A stretch of 64,000 nucleotides of DNA, from assembly GCA_020746835.1 (NCBI GenBank), contig JAGPNK010000012.1, positions 1,426,001-1,490,000 on the forward strand, in the 5' to 3' direction. Positions 36,784 to 49,474 of the stretch are shown in pieces; positions within the stretch are counted from its first letter, which is position 1; the number at the start of each line of letters is the position of its first letter. The position numbers were made by a program, and so were the translations under genes. Below the pieces are notes generated by a model. The model was not told the origin of the DNA. It was given only the letters and a program-made list of their open reading frames with translations, and searched no databases. The DNA is from Stachybotrys elegans. Its lineage: Eukaryota > Ascomycota > Sordariomycetes > Hypocreales > Stachybotryaceae.

Positions 36784-39700
36784 CCTTCTAAAGACCCGCG
36801 GAGGTCTATAAAAAGGAAGCGCTTATAGTGACCCATTATATATAATTAATACTCTAGTAGTATTAGTAAGCTATAGTACATTCTAAAATAAGTAGCTAAA
36901 TAGCTTTAAGTATTACTATAGTATTAATATAAACTTCTTTTTATAAGTAATATATACCTTCTAAATATAGGGTAAAACTACTTAAGGAAGAAGGAATATT
37001 AGTAAGGTTTTCTCTTTAGTTATGCTAAGGTTAAATAGATTATATAAATGCCTAATTGTTTATTATATAATATACTTAATTATTTATATCTAGGCTATTA
37101 TATAAATCTTTATAATCTTTACTTATTTAACCTTAGTTAGAGACTATATTAAGACTTTAACTATATAATGTCTCTCTTATAGCTATAGAGACTATAGTTA
37201 TAAATATAGTTATAAATAGACTAATAGTAGTATAATTAATAAAGCAAAAGGTTTTCTATTTATAGAATATATTAAATATTATCTAGGCTTTATATAGCTT
37301 AAAATACTTAAATCTCTTTATTAAGTAATATAATAAATAGTTTATTAAGGCCTATTTTTAAAGCCTAGCTTTAATATCTAGCTATTTCCTAGGCTAGAGA
37401 TATTTAGTTATCTTTAAAAAGGATTCTCTTTTCTTACTTTTTATTTTTTAATAATTTAAATTAGAATAATTTAAAAGCCTTTTAAAAAGCTTAAAAAGTA
37501 TAGTCTATTACTATTAGTAATAGTATTTCTTAATCTCTTAGAATAAATAAACTTATTTATATTTAGTTATATATAGCCTTAGTAGGCTATTTAATAGGGA
37601 GATTTAGAATACCCTTAGTATTCTAGTTATTTAGTTAGTTTATTATAAGTTATAAGTATATAATATATATAGTATTAATAAATATTAAATCTAGTAGTAT
37701 ATATATAAAAGGAAGAAAAAGAGAGAGATAATAAAAAGAGTAAAGGCCTTTTTATATATATTTCTTAAACTCTATTTTAGGGCTAGGCCTTATATAATTA
37801 TATATTTCTAGCCTAATGTAGCTATAGTACTATTTATAGCTATAGCTATTATATAGTGAGTTAGTTTCTTTATTATTTATATAGCCTAATAACTTCTACT
37901 AGAATTATAAAGATAGTATTCTAACCTTAATATATTGCTTTTATACCTTTAAGGCTAGCCTTATTAGAATATATACTAATAAATAGTATATATATATATT
38001 AAGTCTACTAACTATAGGTCCCCCTAACTATATATACTTTTATTACTACTACTATTACTATAGTCCCTTTATTATTCTCTAGCTTTAGTTAATAAATAAT
38101 ATTATTTAATAATTCCTTTATTATTTAATACTATTTTTTAGTTCTATAGATAGTAAGGCTACTATTATTTATATATACTATTATTCTTTTTTCTATACTA
38201 AATATACCTACTATATTATAAGTAATATATAGAGAAAATATTTAAAGTAAGTTTCCCTTATATATTCTATAGTATTTAATATAATAAAAAAAAGAGTATA
38301 TAGTATAGAGTATAAATAGTAAAGAGTAAATAAATATAAAGATAGTATTTAATATAAAAAATAAAAAATAAAGCTTTTTTTATTAAATATAAAGTAAAGA
38401 CTACTTAAGAAAAAAAAGGGAAATAAAAAAGCTATAAGTTTTCTCTTTTTTTTAACTATACTAAAGTTAAATAAATTATAAAAATATTTAATTATTTATT
38501 ATATAATATACTTAATTATTTATATTATATATTTCTTAATATAATAAGTAAAAGAGTATATAATATAAAGTATAAATAATAAATAGTAAATAAATAATAA
38601 AAATAGTATTTAGTACTTTAATAACTAATATAGTTATAAATAATAGAAAAAATAATAATAAAGCTATTATTAAACTATTTATATAAAGTAACTAATTAAT
38701 TAAATAGTTAAATTATAATAAGGAAAAGAGTATATAATATAAAGTATAAATAGTAAAAAGTAAATAAATAGTAAAAATAGTATTTAGTACCCTAGTAACT
38801 AATATAGTTATAAATAGTAAAGAGAAATAATAATAAAGCTATTATTAAATTACTTATATAAAGTAGCTAACTAGTTAAGTAATTAAACTAATAGTTAAGT
38901 TATAAATAATTATTTATTAATTTAAAGTAACTTAATTATATAGTTTAATTAAACTATATTTAGTTAGTTATAAAACTCTAATTTAATTATAAAAAGTAAT
39001 TTAAAGAATAAAAGAGTTATTTTTTATAAAATATTAATAAAAAGCTATAGAATTTAATTATAAACTAAGTAAAATAACTATATTTTTTTAGTATTTAAAA
39101 TAGATTTTATAAATATTAAATATAAATATATTTATTTTTATAGAATTATATATTAAAGATTATAAATATTTAAATAGATTTTTAAAAGTAATATATTAAA
39201 TTTTATATAATATTTATTAAAGATATAGAGATTTTAAGATTTATTAAATAATATATAGAATATTATATAAATATTATATTTTATATAATTAAATTTATTA
39301 AATTTATATAATTAATTATACTTTTATAAACCCTTTTAAATATAAAGTTTAAAAGGCTTATATTGTTTTTTTTACTATTTTTTCTAGTTTACTTTAAATC
39401 TATTTCTATATATTATTATTAACTAAATAAGTTCCCTATATTATATACTTTCTTTATAGTTTTTTTATATTATATATTAGCCTTTTTATATAGTTATAGC
39501 TTCTTTATAACTATATAGCTTTTATATATAACTATAGCTTTTAATATATTACTTATTTATTATAATAAGAAAAAAAGTATATAGTATAGAGTATAAATAG
39601 TAAAAAGTAAATAAATAGTAAAGGTAATATTTAGTACTTTAGTAACTAATATAGTTATAAATAGTAAAGAGAAATAATAATAAAGCTATTTATCTATTAT

Positions 39701-42700
39701 ATATTATTTATATCTCTTTAAGCATGGGGTAAAACTACTTAAGGGGGAAGGAGTATTAGTAAGGTTCTCTCTTTAGTTATACTAAGGTTAAATAGGTTAT
39801 ATAAATACCTAATTGCCCATTATGTAATAGATATACTCAATTATCTATATTATATATCCCTTGGCTATTATATGAATCTTTATAATCTTTACTTATTTAA
39901 CCCTAGTTAGGGACTATATTAAGACTTTAACTATATAAAAGATATCCCTTTTATAGCTATAGAGACTATAGTTATAAATACAGTTACAAATAGGCTAACA
40001 GTAGCATAATTAATAAGTAGGGTTTTCTATTTATAGAATACATTAAATATTATCTAGGCCTTCTAATCTAAAATACTTAGTATTAAGGAAGCTCTCTACC
40101 TCCCTTTACTAAAGTGGTATACTAGGAATAAACTATTCCCGCTATCCTAATAACAGGCTCTAAGATACCTATTGTTTAAAGAAGGCCCTAGTAGGCTTAC
40201 TAGTTCTATTTACCTTCTTCTTGCCCCTTTAGTTCTAAAGGGGGCCTGGGTCTAGACTATTAAACTATTATTTAAAGGGCTTAAAAGCCCTAGTCTATTA
40301 TATACTATTAGCAATACTATTTCTCAGCCTCTTAGAATAGATAGACTTATCTCTATTTAGCTATCTCTAGCCTAGGCAGGCTGCTAGTGCCCCTACTCTA
40401 GGGGGGTTAGTTTAGTACTGCCTCTAGCGTTTTAATTTATATTCTCTATTAAATATTATTAATAATAAAGATTTTAGTAATAGAAGGAAGAGAAAGAGAG
40501 AGATATATAATAGAGAGGTAAAGGCTTTTTTATATATATCTTTTAAACTCTATTCTAGGGCTAGGCCTTATGTAATTATATATTCCTGGCCTAATATAGC
40601 CATGGCACTATCTGCAGCTATAGCTATTATATACCTAAGGACTTCCGCCGGAATTGTATACCTTTGGCTAGCCTTATTAGAATATATATAAGAGCTAGAT
40701 AAACAGGCTGACAAACAGTATATATATATATCAAGAGGCTAGTCTACTAACTATAGGTCCCCCTAACTATATACACTTATACTTGCTACTGCTGCCGCTA
40801 TTACAGCCCCTTTATTATTCTCTGGCTCTAGCCAATAGGAGATATTAATTGTATATTACAGTCTAATAATCCCTTTATTATTTAATACTATTCTTTAGTC
40901 CTATAGATAGTAAGGCTACTATTATTTATATATACTATTATTCTTTTTTCCATACTAAATATACCTACTACATTATATTATTTATATAGCTCTTTATAAT
41001 AGTATTAATATTTAATTAAATATTATATTATAAAGGTATTAAATATATAATTTTATAAAAAAGTAATAAAAGTAATTAATTTAATAATTAAAGTAAAAAA
41101 CTAATTAAAAACCTATATTAAAAAACTAAGTTAATTCTATTAAAGCTTTTAAAATAAACTAGCTTTATATATAGCTATTTATAGTTATTAATATAGCTAG
41201 CCTTTATTACTAGTCTTTTATATAACTTAAAGTTCTTTTCTTTATTCTTTTTTTTAAACTTTAACTATAATTTCTTATTAGAATTACTATATATTAAAAG
41301 TATATAAAAGTTATTTTATTACTATTAGTAATACTATTATTAAAAAACCCCTTAAAATAACTTACTTTATAAATAACTAATAAAGAAAATAAAAGCCTTT
41401 TTATAATAGTAACTATAGTTACTATAGTTACTTATATAGTAAGGGGACTTAATTTCTTTAATATAGCTATATTTATATTACTATTTAATTCTATAATAAT
41501 ATTAATTTTAGTAGATATTTAAGTAATATAAATAAGGAATTCTTCTTTTTTAAACTAGGGACTTAAAGGCTTTATATAGCTATAAACTATAAAATAAACT
41601 TTTCTTTATTAATAGCTTAAAGTAATATTATAGGCTTTTTTAGCTTAGTTAAAGCTTTCTATTAATATTATTAATAATGCTCTTTATTTAAATATAAATT
41701 ATAATAAAACTTCTATAGTATAATTTTATTTAACTTTACTCTAACTCTCTATATATTTTAATATCCCGTTATATTATATATTTATATATAAGTTTAATAT
41801 AGTTTATAATAGTACTTATAGCTATTTATAGCTTAGTTATTTAATTAGTTAACTATTCTATATATAAAAGTAATTTAATAATAGCCTTATTATTATTTCT
41901 CTTTACTATTTATAATTATATTAGTTATTAAAGTATTAAATATTATTTTTACTATTTATTTATTTTTTACTATTTATACTTTATACTATATACTCTTTTC
42001 TTTATTATACTTTTATAAAAATTAAAAATATTAATATACTATTTATAGATTTTTAAGTTAATATATAAAACTATATAGATTTTTTAAAGATTATTTAGAA
42101 TTTTATAAAAATTTAAAAATCTTTATATAAAGTTTAAATCTTTTAAATATAAAGTTTAAAAGACTTATATTATTATTTTTTTATTATTTTTTCTAATTTA
42201 CTTTAAATTTATTTTTATATACTATTATTAATTAAATAAGTTTTTAATATTATATATATTTAACTTTCTTTATAACTTCTTTATATTATATATTAGTCTT
42301 TTTATATAGTTATAGTTTCTTTATAATTTAATATATAGCTTCTATATATAACTATAGCTTTTAATATATTATTTATACTTTAGCTATTATTATTTATTAT
42401 ATATTATTTATTTAACTTTTTTTTAAATAGCTCTTTATAATATTATATTATAAAAACATTAAGTATATAATTTAAAAGTATTTATTTAATAAATTAACTA
42501 AAGCTTTCTAACTAAGTACTATTAGTTTAATATATATATTTATTTTAACTAGCTTAATATTTTATTATATTATATATCTATATATATATAGCTTATAATA
42601 AAGTTATAACTACTTATAGTTTAATTATTTAATTAATTAGCTACTCTATATAAATAGCTTAATAATAGCTTTATTATTATTTCTCTTTACTATTTATAAC

Positions 42701-43620
42701 TATATTAATTACTAAAGTATTAAATACTATTTTTACTATTTATACTTTATATTATATACTCTTTTCTTTATTATAAAAATATTAAAAAATAAAAGTTAAT
42801 ATTATAAAATATAAAAAAACTCTATAGAAATTCTATATATAAAAGATATTAGTTAGAGCCTTCTATTTAATCTAACCCCGCCCTAACCCTCTATATATAT
42901 ATATAAGGCTAGCTTAATATCCCATTATATTATATATCTATATATATATAGCTTATAATAAAGTTATAGCTACCTATAACTTAGCCACTTAGCTAGTTAG
43001 CTACTTTATATAGACAGTTTAATAATAGCCTTATTATTATTTCTCTTTACTATTTATAACTATATTAATTATTAAAGTATTAAATACTATCTTTACTATT
43101 TATTTACTCTTTACTATTTATACTCTATACTATATACTCTTTTCTTTATTATATAAAAGATATTTATAAACTTTATTAAAATCTATTATTTTATATATAA
43201 TCTTTTTAATTATTTTATATAATATATTTAGTTATATTAATAAAAAATATAAAGTAATATTTTTTATATTTTAAAAATAGATTTAAATATAAAATATAGA
43301 TTTTCTTTCTATATTTTTATAGCTATTTATTTTAATTTACTATATAACTTTAAAAATTACTATCTTTACTATTTATTTACTCTTTACTACTTATACTCTA
43401 TACTATATACTCTTTTCCCTATTATTATAACTTTAAAAATAAAATAATTATAATTATAATATTAATATATTTAGTTTAATAAATTATATATAAAGAGATA
43501 TATATATTAATAAAATAGTATTTAATTCTATATAAATTCTATTTAAATCCCTATATTTATAGCTATTTTATAAGAATTCTTATAGATTTATTTATAAAAG
43601 TGGGGCCTTATATACCTGGG
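36784..43620. repeat. RIP block 2: 6.8 kb of AT-rich degraded repeats
   Basis: Same composition and CpA/TpG loss as block 1. It holds inverted R1 copies at about 36955-38222 and 39715-40975, an R4 copy at about 40985-42010, further R4 fragments at about 39330-39560 and 42140-42775, and many copies of the R4 tail (for example 38535-38715, 38715-38900, 42975-43160). The R1 copy at 39715-40975 is clearly less mutated. No ORF survives. The right edge (about 43.57-43.75 kb) grades into ordinary sequence. Confidence 0.9.
38535..38900 (+). repeat. Two tandem copies of the R4 tail
   Basis: Two consecutive units of about 180 nt share GAGTATATAATATAAAGTAT, AGTAAATAAATAGTAAAAAT and TTAAAGTAACTAATTAATTA-like landmarks. 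The unit recurs at least eight times over blocks 1 and 2 in both orientations, so it is the most abundant piece in the window. Confidence 0.6.
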
Positions 43621-43769
43621 CCGCTTTTCGCGACTAGGCCAGGGTTTTATAGCTAACTAAGCGTAGCTTAATTAGACTGTATAGCTAAGCCATAGGCACC
43701 CCGGGCTAATGGGTATAACTTGCACTATTATAAGCCATACTAGGCTCATGCACAGGCACATAATGCATC

Positions 43770-45141
43770 GTGGCAAAATCATGGAGATACAATTATGATT
43801 GCCGATATCCTCTTTCGAAAGATGTTAAACCTGGCAGAGGCTTGTATACGCCACTGAATGCTCTAAAGGGTAGGAATATTCCGCCTGCCCGTGGATACAG
43901 GTGGATTCTTGGAACCTGCGATGATTACCGCCGAATCCCCTTTGGATACTGGTCGGCCGAGAGACAATATTTACTGCCCCTTGCCATTGTTACATGGAAA
44001 TGATAGATGATTTTTCTAGTGATTCAGTGATTGGAGATTCTTGACATTGTATATTCCAGCTTTACATCCTTCTAGAGGAGCACAGCCTTGTCCGGTTTCA
44101 CCAGCCATCCGACCCATATTCGGATATCTACGCAGCCTTTGGGGGATATTCCAGCTTCATCGAGACTGCCACCCCCGCGACTTGCATAGATCCAATCAAC
44201 ATGGAATGTGCCCTTTGCTCGCTGCGGTTCTGGGGAGAGAAGAGAAAACATGTCGGCACCTGTTGGAAATGAGGGCTGATGCCAACTTCACCCCATCGTT
44301 GCACTATCGGGAAGCTGTGATAATGAGTCTCGATGCTTCCCAAATGCACTTCACCTAGCTTCATTATTCAGTCTTCTACCTATTTCTGAATTGCTCATCA
44401 TGTATGGAGCCAGTCGTCAACATCGGAGCTTTCAACTTGTTCCGTGGAGTTCAAGCGCCAAGAATTGTTTTTGGTGCGGAAGGCCTTATGATTCACACAA
44501 CACTGGGTGTCCTTTAGATTTAGGCCTTGAGGAAATGACACCACTAGGCTTGGCTATCACAGCAGCTCGCAATTTCGACTGGGCGGCTGCTACGTTTGTT
44601 GCAATGCGATGCCCGCGGCAGTTGTGCAGTATGATCCTGCACTGCTCGAAGCAATCCTCCATAGGGTCAGGGAAAACAGGGAACTCCTGAATTGACCATA
44701 AACGGCTGAACCCCTATGCAACGAGCCTGGACCGAAAACGAGCGGAAAATTCTCTTCCTTTGGACGCAGGCGCCCGTCTTAACACAAGTGCTGAAAACTT
44801 GCACCTTATCGCTAGACCAGGAATTTGCAGGTGTTGGTCCAGGTATTGCCATCACTCAATCCCGAGACAGACTGCAATCTCTTCAGAGAACAGTCGAGAT
44901 GGCCATCCGGAAAGGCTTTGAGACACTTCTTTGCCAAGGCACCGACTCTCTCATGAGTCACTCTTGGATACGTTCCAGATTTGCAAGAATGATCTCATCC
45001 GCATTGAATACCCATGAACAAGACCTATTAACAATGATCTCTTTGAGATCTCTTAACTTGCTGGAACAAGCAATAATGATTAGGAATGTAGGTATTACAG
45101 TGTCTACTCCATGGCAATCTGAAACTGGGACTAAATCCTAA
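43770..45141 (+). pseudogene. Decayed ankyrin-repeat gene
   Basis: Plus-strand frames contain ankyrin-like pieces in order: HGMCPLLAAVLGREEKTCRH then LLEMRADAN at about 44200-44290, ELLIMYGAS at about 44385, and LGLEEMTPLGLAITAARNF at about 44520-44580. The frame 44716-45141 (141 aa, ALNTHEQDLLTMISLRSLNL) may be the C-terminal part. Stops and frame shifts separate the pieces and no intron set joins them convincingly, so I call it a pseudogene. It sits next to RIP block 2 but has normal composition. Confidence 0.5.
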
Positions 45142-45462
45142 GAAAGACTACTTATTAACTAGATATTTCTTTTAATTTTCTATCTAGTCTTCTTAAACTG
45201 ATTATAACTTGGTATTATATAATTTCCTACGGAGTACCTAGGAAATTAAACCGAGGGAACTCACTACAGCGAATCCAGGGTATTTCTTGCTTGGCCCCCA
45301 CCTTGCCGACGTCTGTTTCGTGAATTTTTATTTTTTATTTTTGGGTCGCGTCTTGTCATCTCCGCTCGCCGACCGACCAGGACATATGATTGCATGCCTC
45401 TTCCTTGCAATTTCAACACACCGATTAAACAGTTGACTCGCCCCTCAAACTTCATATTTCTA
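45142..45462. other. Upstream region of the Zn2Cys6 gene
   Basis: About 320 bases. It includes an in-frame upstream ATG at 45394 that would add 23 residues to the regulator. I see no clear TATA box. The first part (45150-45230) is somewhat AT-rich. Confidence 0.4.
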
Positions 45463-47769
45463 ATGGATAGTCCCTTAGTCACGCGGCGGAACGGAAAATT
45501 GCAAGCATGCGAGCCGTGCCGTCGACGAAAGGTGGCATGTGACCACGAGTACCCGGTGTGCCGTCGATGTAGAAGACGGCCTAATGGGGAGGCAATGTGT
45601 CATTACTTGACTCCAGATCAGGAATCAGGGCCGGGGCCTGTCGAATCTAGTGGCCCTCGCCGGCCACCAACTGCAGCATCGGTCCCCGTGGCCCGCTCAA
45701 CCAGTCCCCAGCAGACCAACCGGCACATCGAACCCAACGACAGGATCTGGAGCTCCCCGGCAGCCCGAGCACCGGCCGGCTTCTTCGGGTCAATCAGCAT
45801 CTTGGCGGCCTACTTGGAAACCGAGACCACCCTGGCCGTACGATCTTCGGTGGCATTCGGAACCGATGCGTCTGCTCCAATAAACATAGACACAAGTCTC
45901 CCGTCGCCAGTCGAGATCCAAGACATGGTCAATCGTGACCGAGGAGCCAACTTCCTTGCCGTCAAGATCCTGCAAGCGATCCCTAAGCACAGTCCCACCA
46001 TCACCCTCTTCCAGCCCCATATCGACCCCAACGATGAGTGGATGAAGAAGATCGGCGAACGGCTACTCGATAGCTTCTGGCTGACCTTTGGCCACTACTT
46101 TCGCGCCCAGGAGAGAGATGTTGAGCTGAGTAAACTAGGGAGTATGATATGCATCAATACCCGAAAAAGCTGCAAGGAGGACCACGATGACCCCGTCGCC
46201 TGGATCGACAGCTTTTCGGGGCAGAATATGCGCTGGGAGGCGATAGGGCTGATCTTTGTCTGCGCTGCCTTTGGGGAGATCTCTGCTTCTGCTTCCTCGA
46301 ACGCGGACCATGGCAGTCGCCTGGCTTACTTTACCGAATGCTGCTCGTCTTGCATCACTCTCGCCAACATGGGAGGCAGTTCTGGCTCTCTCATGCTTTT
46401 TCTACTACACAAGCGCTCTGTGCTGCAGGCCTGCATGCACGGAGAAACAAGTAAGCGCATCGCTTTCCTCTTCTGAGCCGCAATTCACTGGCACTTGACT
46501 GCTTATATTTGTTGTCAGTGGCTATGTTGGGAGCTTGGTGCTGATTTCGAACTAGGTCTACCATACTGGAAATCTCATGCTGAAGCGGTGGCAATGCTGA
46601 CCTTCTCGGGCTACCACGACGATCATCCTCGCAATCCATCAGCTGCTCCCATAGAAACGACGATAGCACTCGAAGCTCGTAGACGCGTCGCATGTCAGAT
46701 CTTCATCATGGACAAATTCCTGGCTACCGTTGTGGGGCGGCCGCCTCTACTTGCACGAAGATTTTGTTCTCTACCATTGCCTCTGGGCTTGGATGATGCC
46801 ACATTGCTATCAGATAAAGAGACGTTCCAGAGGCATGTCCACCTTCTTGATCCCGATGGATGGAATGTCGACGGCCGATTCCACTACAGCTCGCTTCTTC
46901 GCGCTCGTATGATGGTAGCTCTATTGCGAGACGAGATTCTTGAGGTCGGACTTGGAAGCAGCGGGAACCATCAGGTCGATGATATTATGTACTGCTCAAT
47001 CCCCATGGTCCTCGTTATTCAGGCTGCTGACGAAGACGAAGGAGGCTAAGAATAAAACAGAGGACATTATATGAGGGACTGCCGGCCCATGTCCTTTGGA
47101 GTCCTACCTCCGAGGAGAGCAGTGAGGTCGACCATCGGACCGTCTATCCAAAGCTACTCATCAAGCTAGACTACCTACTCAACATATTTCTGCTCGAACG
47201 AATACTGTTACGACATGGTTACTCGAGAAGTCATCTGCTGCGCACCAGCTTCGAGATGATGGTCTTGACGCTCCACCTGTGGACTGAAAAGCGAATCTGG
47301 GTAGAGATGAATGGGGAGTTTCAGTTGTTGGTAAGTTCCCGCTGCGGCTTCATCCAAGCACTACCCTGTCCGGTGTCGTAAAACATAGGACAGTCAACAA
47401 CTGACGGGTTACCAGATCATGGGGTACGCGGCCCCAGCCGGGGCTGTCTTGTGCATGGAACTCATAGACCCCAACCCCGTGGACATGACAAGAGAGGAGG
47501 ATGAAGAGATCGTGGCAGGCGAAGTTTACTCCAAATCGTCCATCATACAGCAGCTGAGCCTCTTCGTAGGCTATCTACAGTCGTACCCTTCGCAGGGTAA
47601 GGGGTCTGTTGCGGCCGACGTGAGGGGCATCATCAAACGGGTTCTTGATCATGTACTCAACGCGAGACGACCCCAGGCAGAGATGAACCTTGACAACTTT
47701 GACCTGGCGGCTAACTGGGACAACTTTGCTCAGTTTAGCCCATTGAGCACCATCAATTGGTTCAATTAG
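45463..47769 (+). CDS. Zn2Cys6 fungal transcription factor
   Basis: Four exons (45463-46450, 46556-46988, 47051-47330, 47416-47769), 684 aa. The splice set restores one frame throughout. The N-terminal binuclear zinc cluster is complete: Cys at residues 16, 19, 26, 33, 36 and 46 (CEPCRRRKVACDHEYPVCRR). The middle and C-terminal parts match the fungal-specific transcription-factor domain: LLHKRSVLQACMHGETS, EARRRVACQIFIMDKFLATV, LPAHVLWSP, KLDYLLNIFLLERILLRHG and SSIIQQLSLFVGYL. I preferred the ATG at 45463 over 45394 because it lies just before the zinc cluster; the longer form is possible. The second intron uses an AAG acceptor and is the least certain. The alcohol dehydrogenase 520 bp downstream is a plausible target. 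Confidence 0.85.
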
Positions 47770-47970
47770 AATAGGACTGGACAGTCTTTCGACTTGTAGC
47801 ATCGGGAGGTAAGAACCAGGGCAGAGGTCTCTGCACCTGCTGGATATTACAGACGCATCGGGCATTTGTCTGCTTATAGCGGGCTCGGCATTTCAGACCC
47901 TCTCGTTATGTATCACCAAACCACAACAATCACGATCCCCTCACCTGATTTTGGGTATAACGGCGCTGCT

Positions 47971-47994
47971 CGGAGCTCGGTCCTCGGGGCTCGG
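47971..47994 (+). promoter_or_regulatory. CGG array with exact 7-bp period
   Basis: CGG occurs at 47971, 47978, 47985 and 47992, three of them inside CTCGG, with a further CGG at 47961. Zn2Cys6 proteins bind CGG triplets whose spacing and orientation set specificity. The array lies between a Zn2Cys6 gene and the dehydrogenase gene, about 300 bp before its ATG, so it is a candidate binding site. Function is inferred. Confidence 0.45.
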
Positions 47995-48160
47995 TTCTCG
48001 TTCTGGCAGGAATCCACAACCACCCATCTTTAATTTGTTCCTCAAGCGGGTCCATACATCCGACCATATATTTTGTCTTACATGCAGCTAGGAAACGGCG
48101 TTCTTGGCGAACATGCTCGGCATTCATGACCGCTGATGAATGGGAATCTTGGAGACGACT

Positions 48161-48180
48161 AATGCGAGTGGAGTCGCATT
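48161..48180 (+). promoter_or_regulatory. Inverted repeat next to the TATA box
   Basis: AATGCGA, a 6-bp spacer GTGGAG, then TCGCATT: perfect 7-bp arms. It ends one base before the TATA-like box of the dehydrogenase gene, so it could be an operator-like site for a dimeric regulator. Confidence 0.45.
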
Positions 48181-48181
48181 G

Positions 48182-48190
48182 CCTATATAA
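48182..48190 (+). promoter_or_regulatory. TATA-like box of the dehydrogenase gene
   Basis: CCTATATAAATATG lies about 100 bp upstream of the start codon at 48289, a usual distance for a fungal core promoter. Confidence 0.55.
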
Positions 48191-48288
48191 ATATGAAAGA
48201 GCCTAATAGCGTTCTCAAAATACTCTGCCATTTACTATCATTTAGATCAATAGAGAACCTCACCAAACTCAAACACAAACTATCCAAA

Positions 48289-49381
48289 ATGTCCACGTCC
48301 TCCCTTCCCAAGACTTACCAGGCCCTCTTCTTTGAGAAGCAAGATGGCGACTTGATCCTCAAGCAAGTGGACCTTCAGGAGCCCAAGCCGGGTTACATCC
48401 TGGTCAAGGTGCTCGCCAGCGGCATATGTCATTCCGACAACTTCGTCAGGCAGGGGCGTCTAGGCGACGTCTTCCCCCGCGTGCCTGGCCACGAGGCAGT
48501 CGGAGACGTCGTGGCCGTCGGCGAAGGCGTGAGTCGCTTCAAGGGTGGAGAGCGAGTCGGAGCAGCCTGGCACGGTGGTAAGCCAAGCCCCGGACCACGG
48601 TAACTCCACCTGTAAGACGTTTACTGAACTCGGCTTTCAAGGTCACGATGGCACATGCCGCTCTTGCCAGCGAGGACTCTTCCAAACCTGCAGCAATGGC
48701 GAGGTAAACGGCGTCTCCATGGACGGCGGGTATGGAGAGTACGTCCTGCTGCGCGCCGAGGCAGCCGTTCGAGTACCTGCAGATGCAAACCCAGCCGAGG
48801 TCGCCCCATTGTTGTGCGCAGGAGTCACCGTGTTCAACGCCATGAGGAACATGAGGATCATGCAGGGCGGGCTCGTCGCCGTCCAGGGTCTGGGAGGCCT
48901 TGGCCACCTGGCTCTACAGTATGCCTCCAAGATGGGATACACAACAGTAGCCCTGAGCACTGGAAGCGACAAGAAGGAGTTTGCGTCCCAGCTGGGCGCC
49001 CATCACTACATCGACACGACCAAGAAGGATGTCAGCAGCGCACTACAGAAGCTTGGTGGCGCTGACATGATCGTGTGCACTGCGCCCAACGGAAAGGTTG
49101 TGAGTCCGCTCGTCGGCGGTCTTGCGCCGTTCGGCAAGCTGGTTGCCCTGGCACCGCTCGGACCAGTCGAGTTTGATACCGTGTCCATGGTCATCAATGC
49201 CACCAGCGTCCACGGTTGGAACTCGGGACACCAGCAGGATACAGAGGACGCGATAGCCTTTGCGCACACGCACGGTGTCAAGTGCATGATCGAGAGATTC
49301 CCCATGTTTACTGAGTATCGAGCGGCTTTTGAAAAGATGACGAGCGGCAATGTTCGCTTCAGGGCCGTCATGACCCTTTAA
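48289..49381 (+). CDS. Zinc-dependent alcohol dehydrogenase (MDR family)
   Basis: Two exons (48289-48577, 48642-49381), 342 aa, the usual size of microbial zinc ADHs. A 64-nt phase-1 intron (GTAAGC...AAG) joins WHG to GHDGTC. Catalytic-zinc ligands are visible: Cys47 in SGICHSDN, His68-Glu69 in PGHEAVG, and the Cys in PLLCAGVTVF. The nucleotide-binding motif is GLGGLGHL, followed by the expected Rossmann strands and ALSTGSDKKEFASQLGA. The structural-zinc loop reads HDGTCRSCQRGLFQTC, so Asp stands where the first of four Cys normally is. It would oxidise or reduce alcohols/aldehydes with NAD(P); the substrate is unknown. The likely regulator lies upstream on the same strand. Confidence 0.9.
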
Positions 49382-49474
49382 GCACAGGCATGAACGCAAG
49401 CCGACTAGCGACGTATAGGCTGCTTCTGAGTCAGATAATTAGATGTTGAATTTTTCCAACATATGAGACGCGAA

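Larger units (their letters stand above)
47770..48288. other. Intergenic region between regulator and dehydrogenase
   Basis: It holds a CGG array (47971-47994), an inverted repeat (48161-48180) and a TATA-like box (48182-48190), listed separately. No ORF of interest. Confidence 0.6.

Noticed and set aside
21340..43620. AT-rich blocks as inserted mitochondrial DNA
   Set aside because: No mitochondrial gene, rRNA or tRNA is readable, and internal repeats in both orientations plus CpA loss fit RIP instead.
48539..48907. Minus-strand ORFs over the dehydrogenase gene
   Set aside because: Shadows of a clear enzyme gene on the plus strand.
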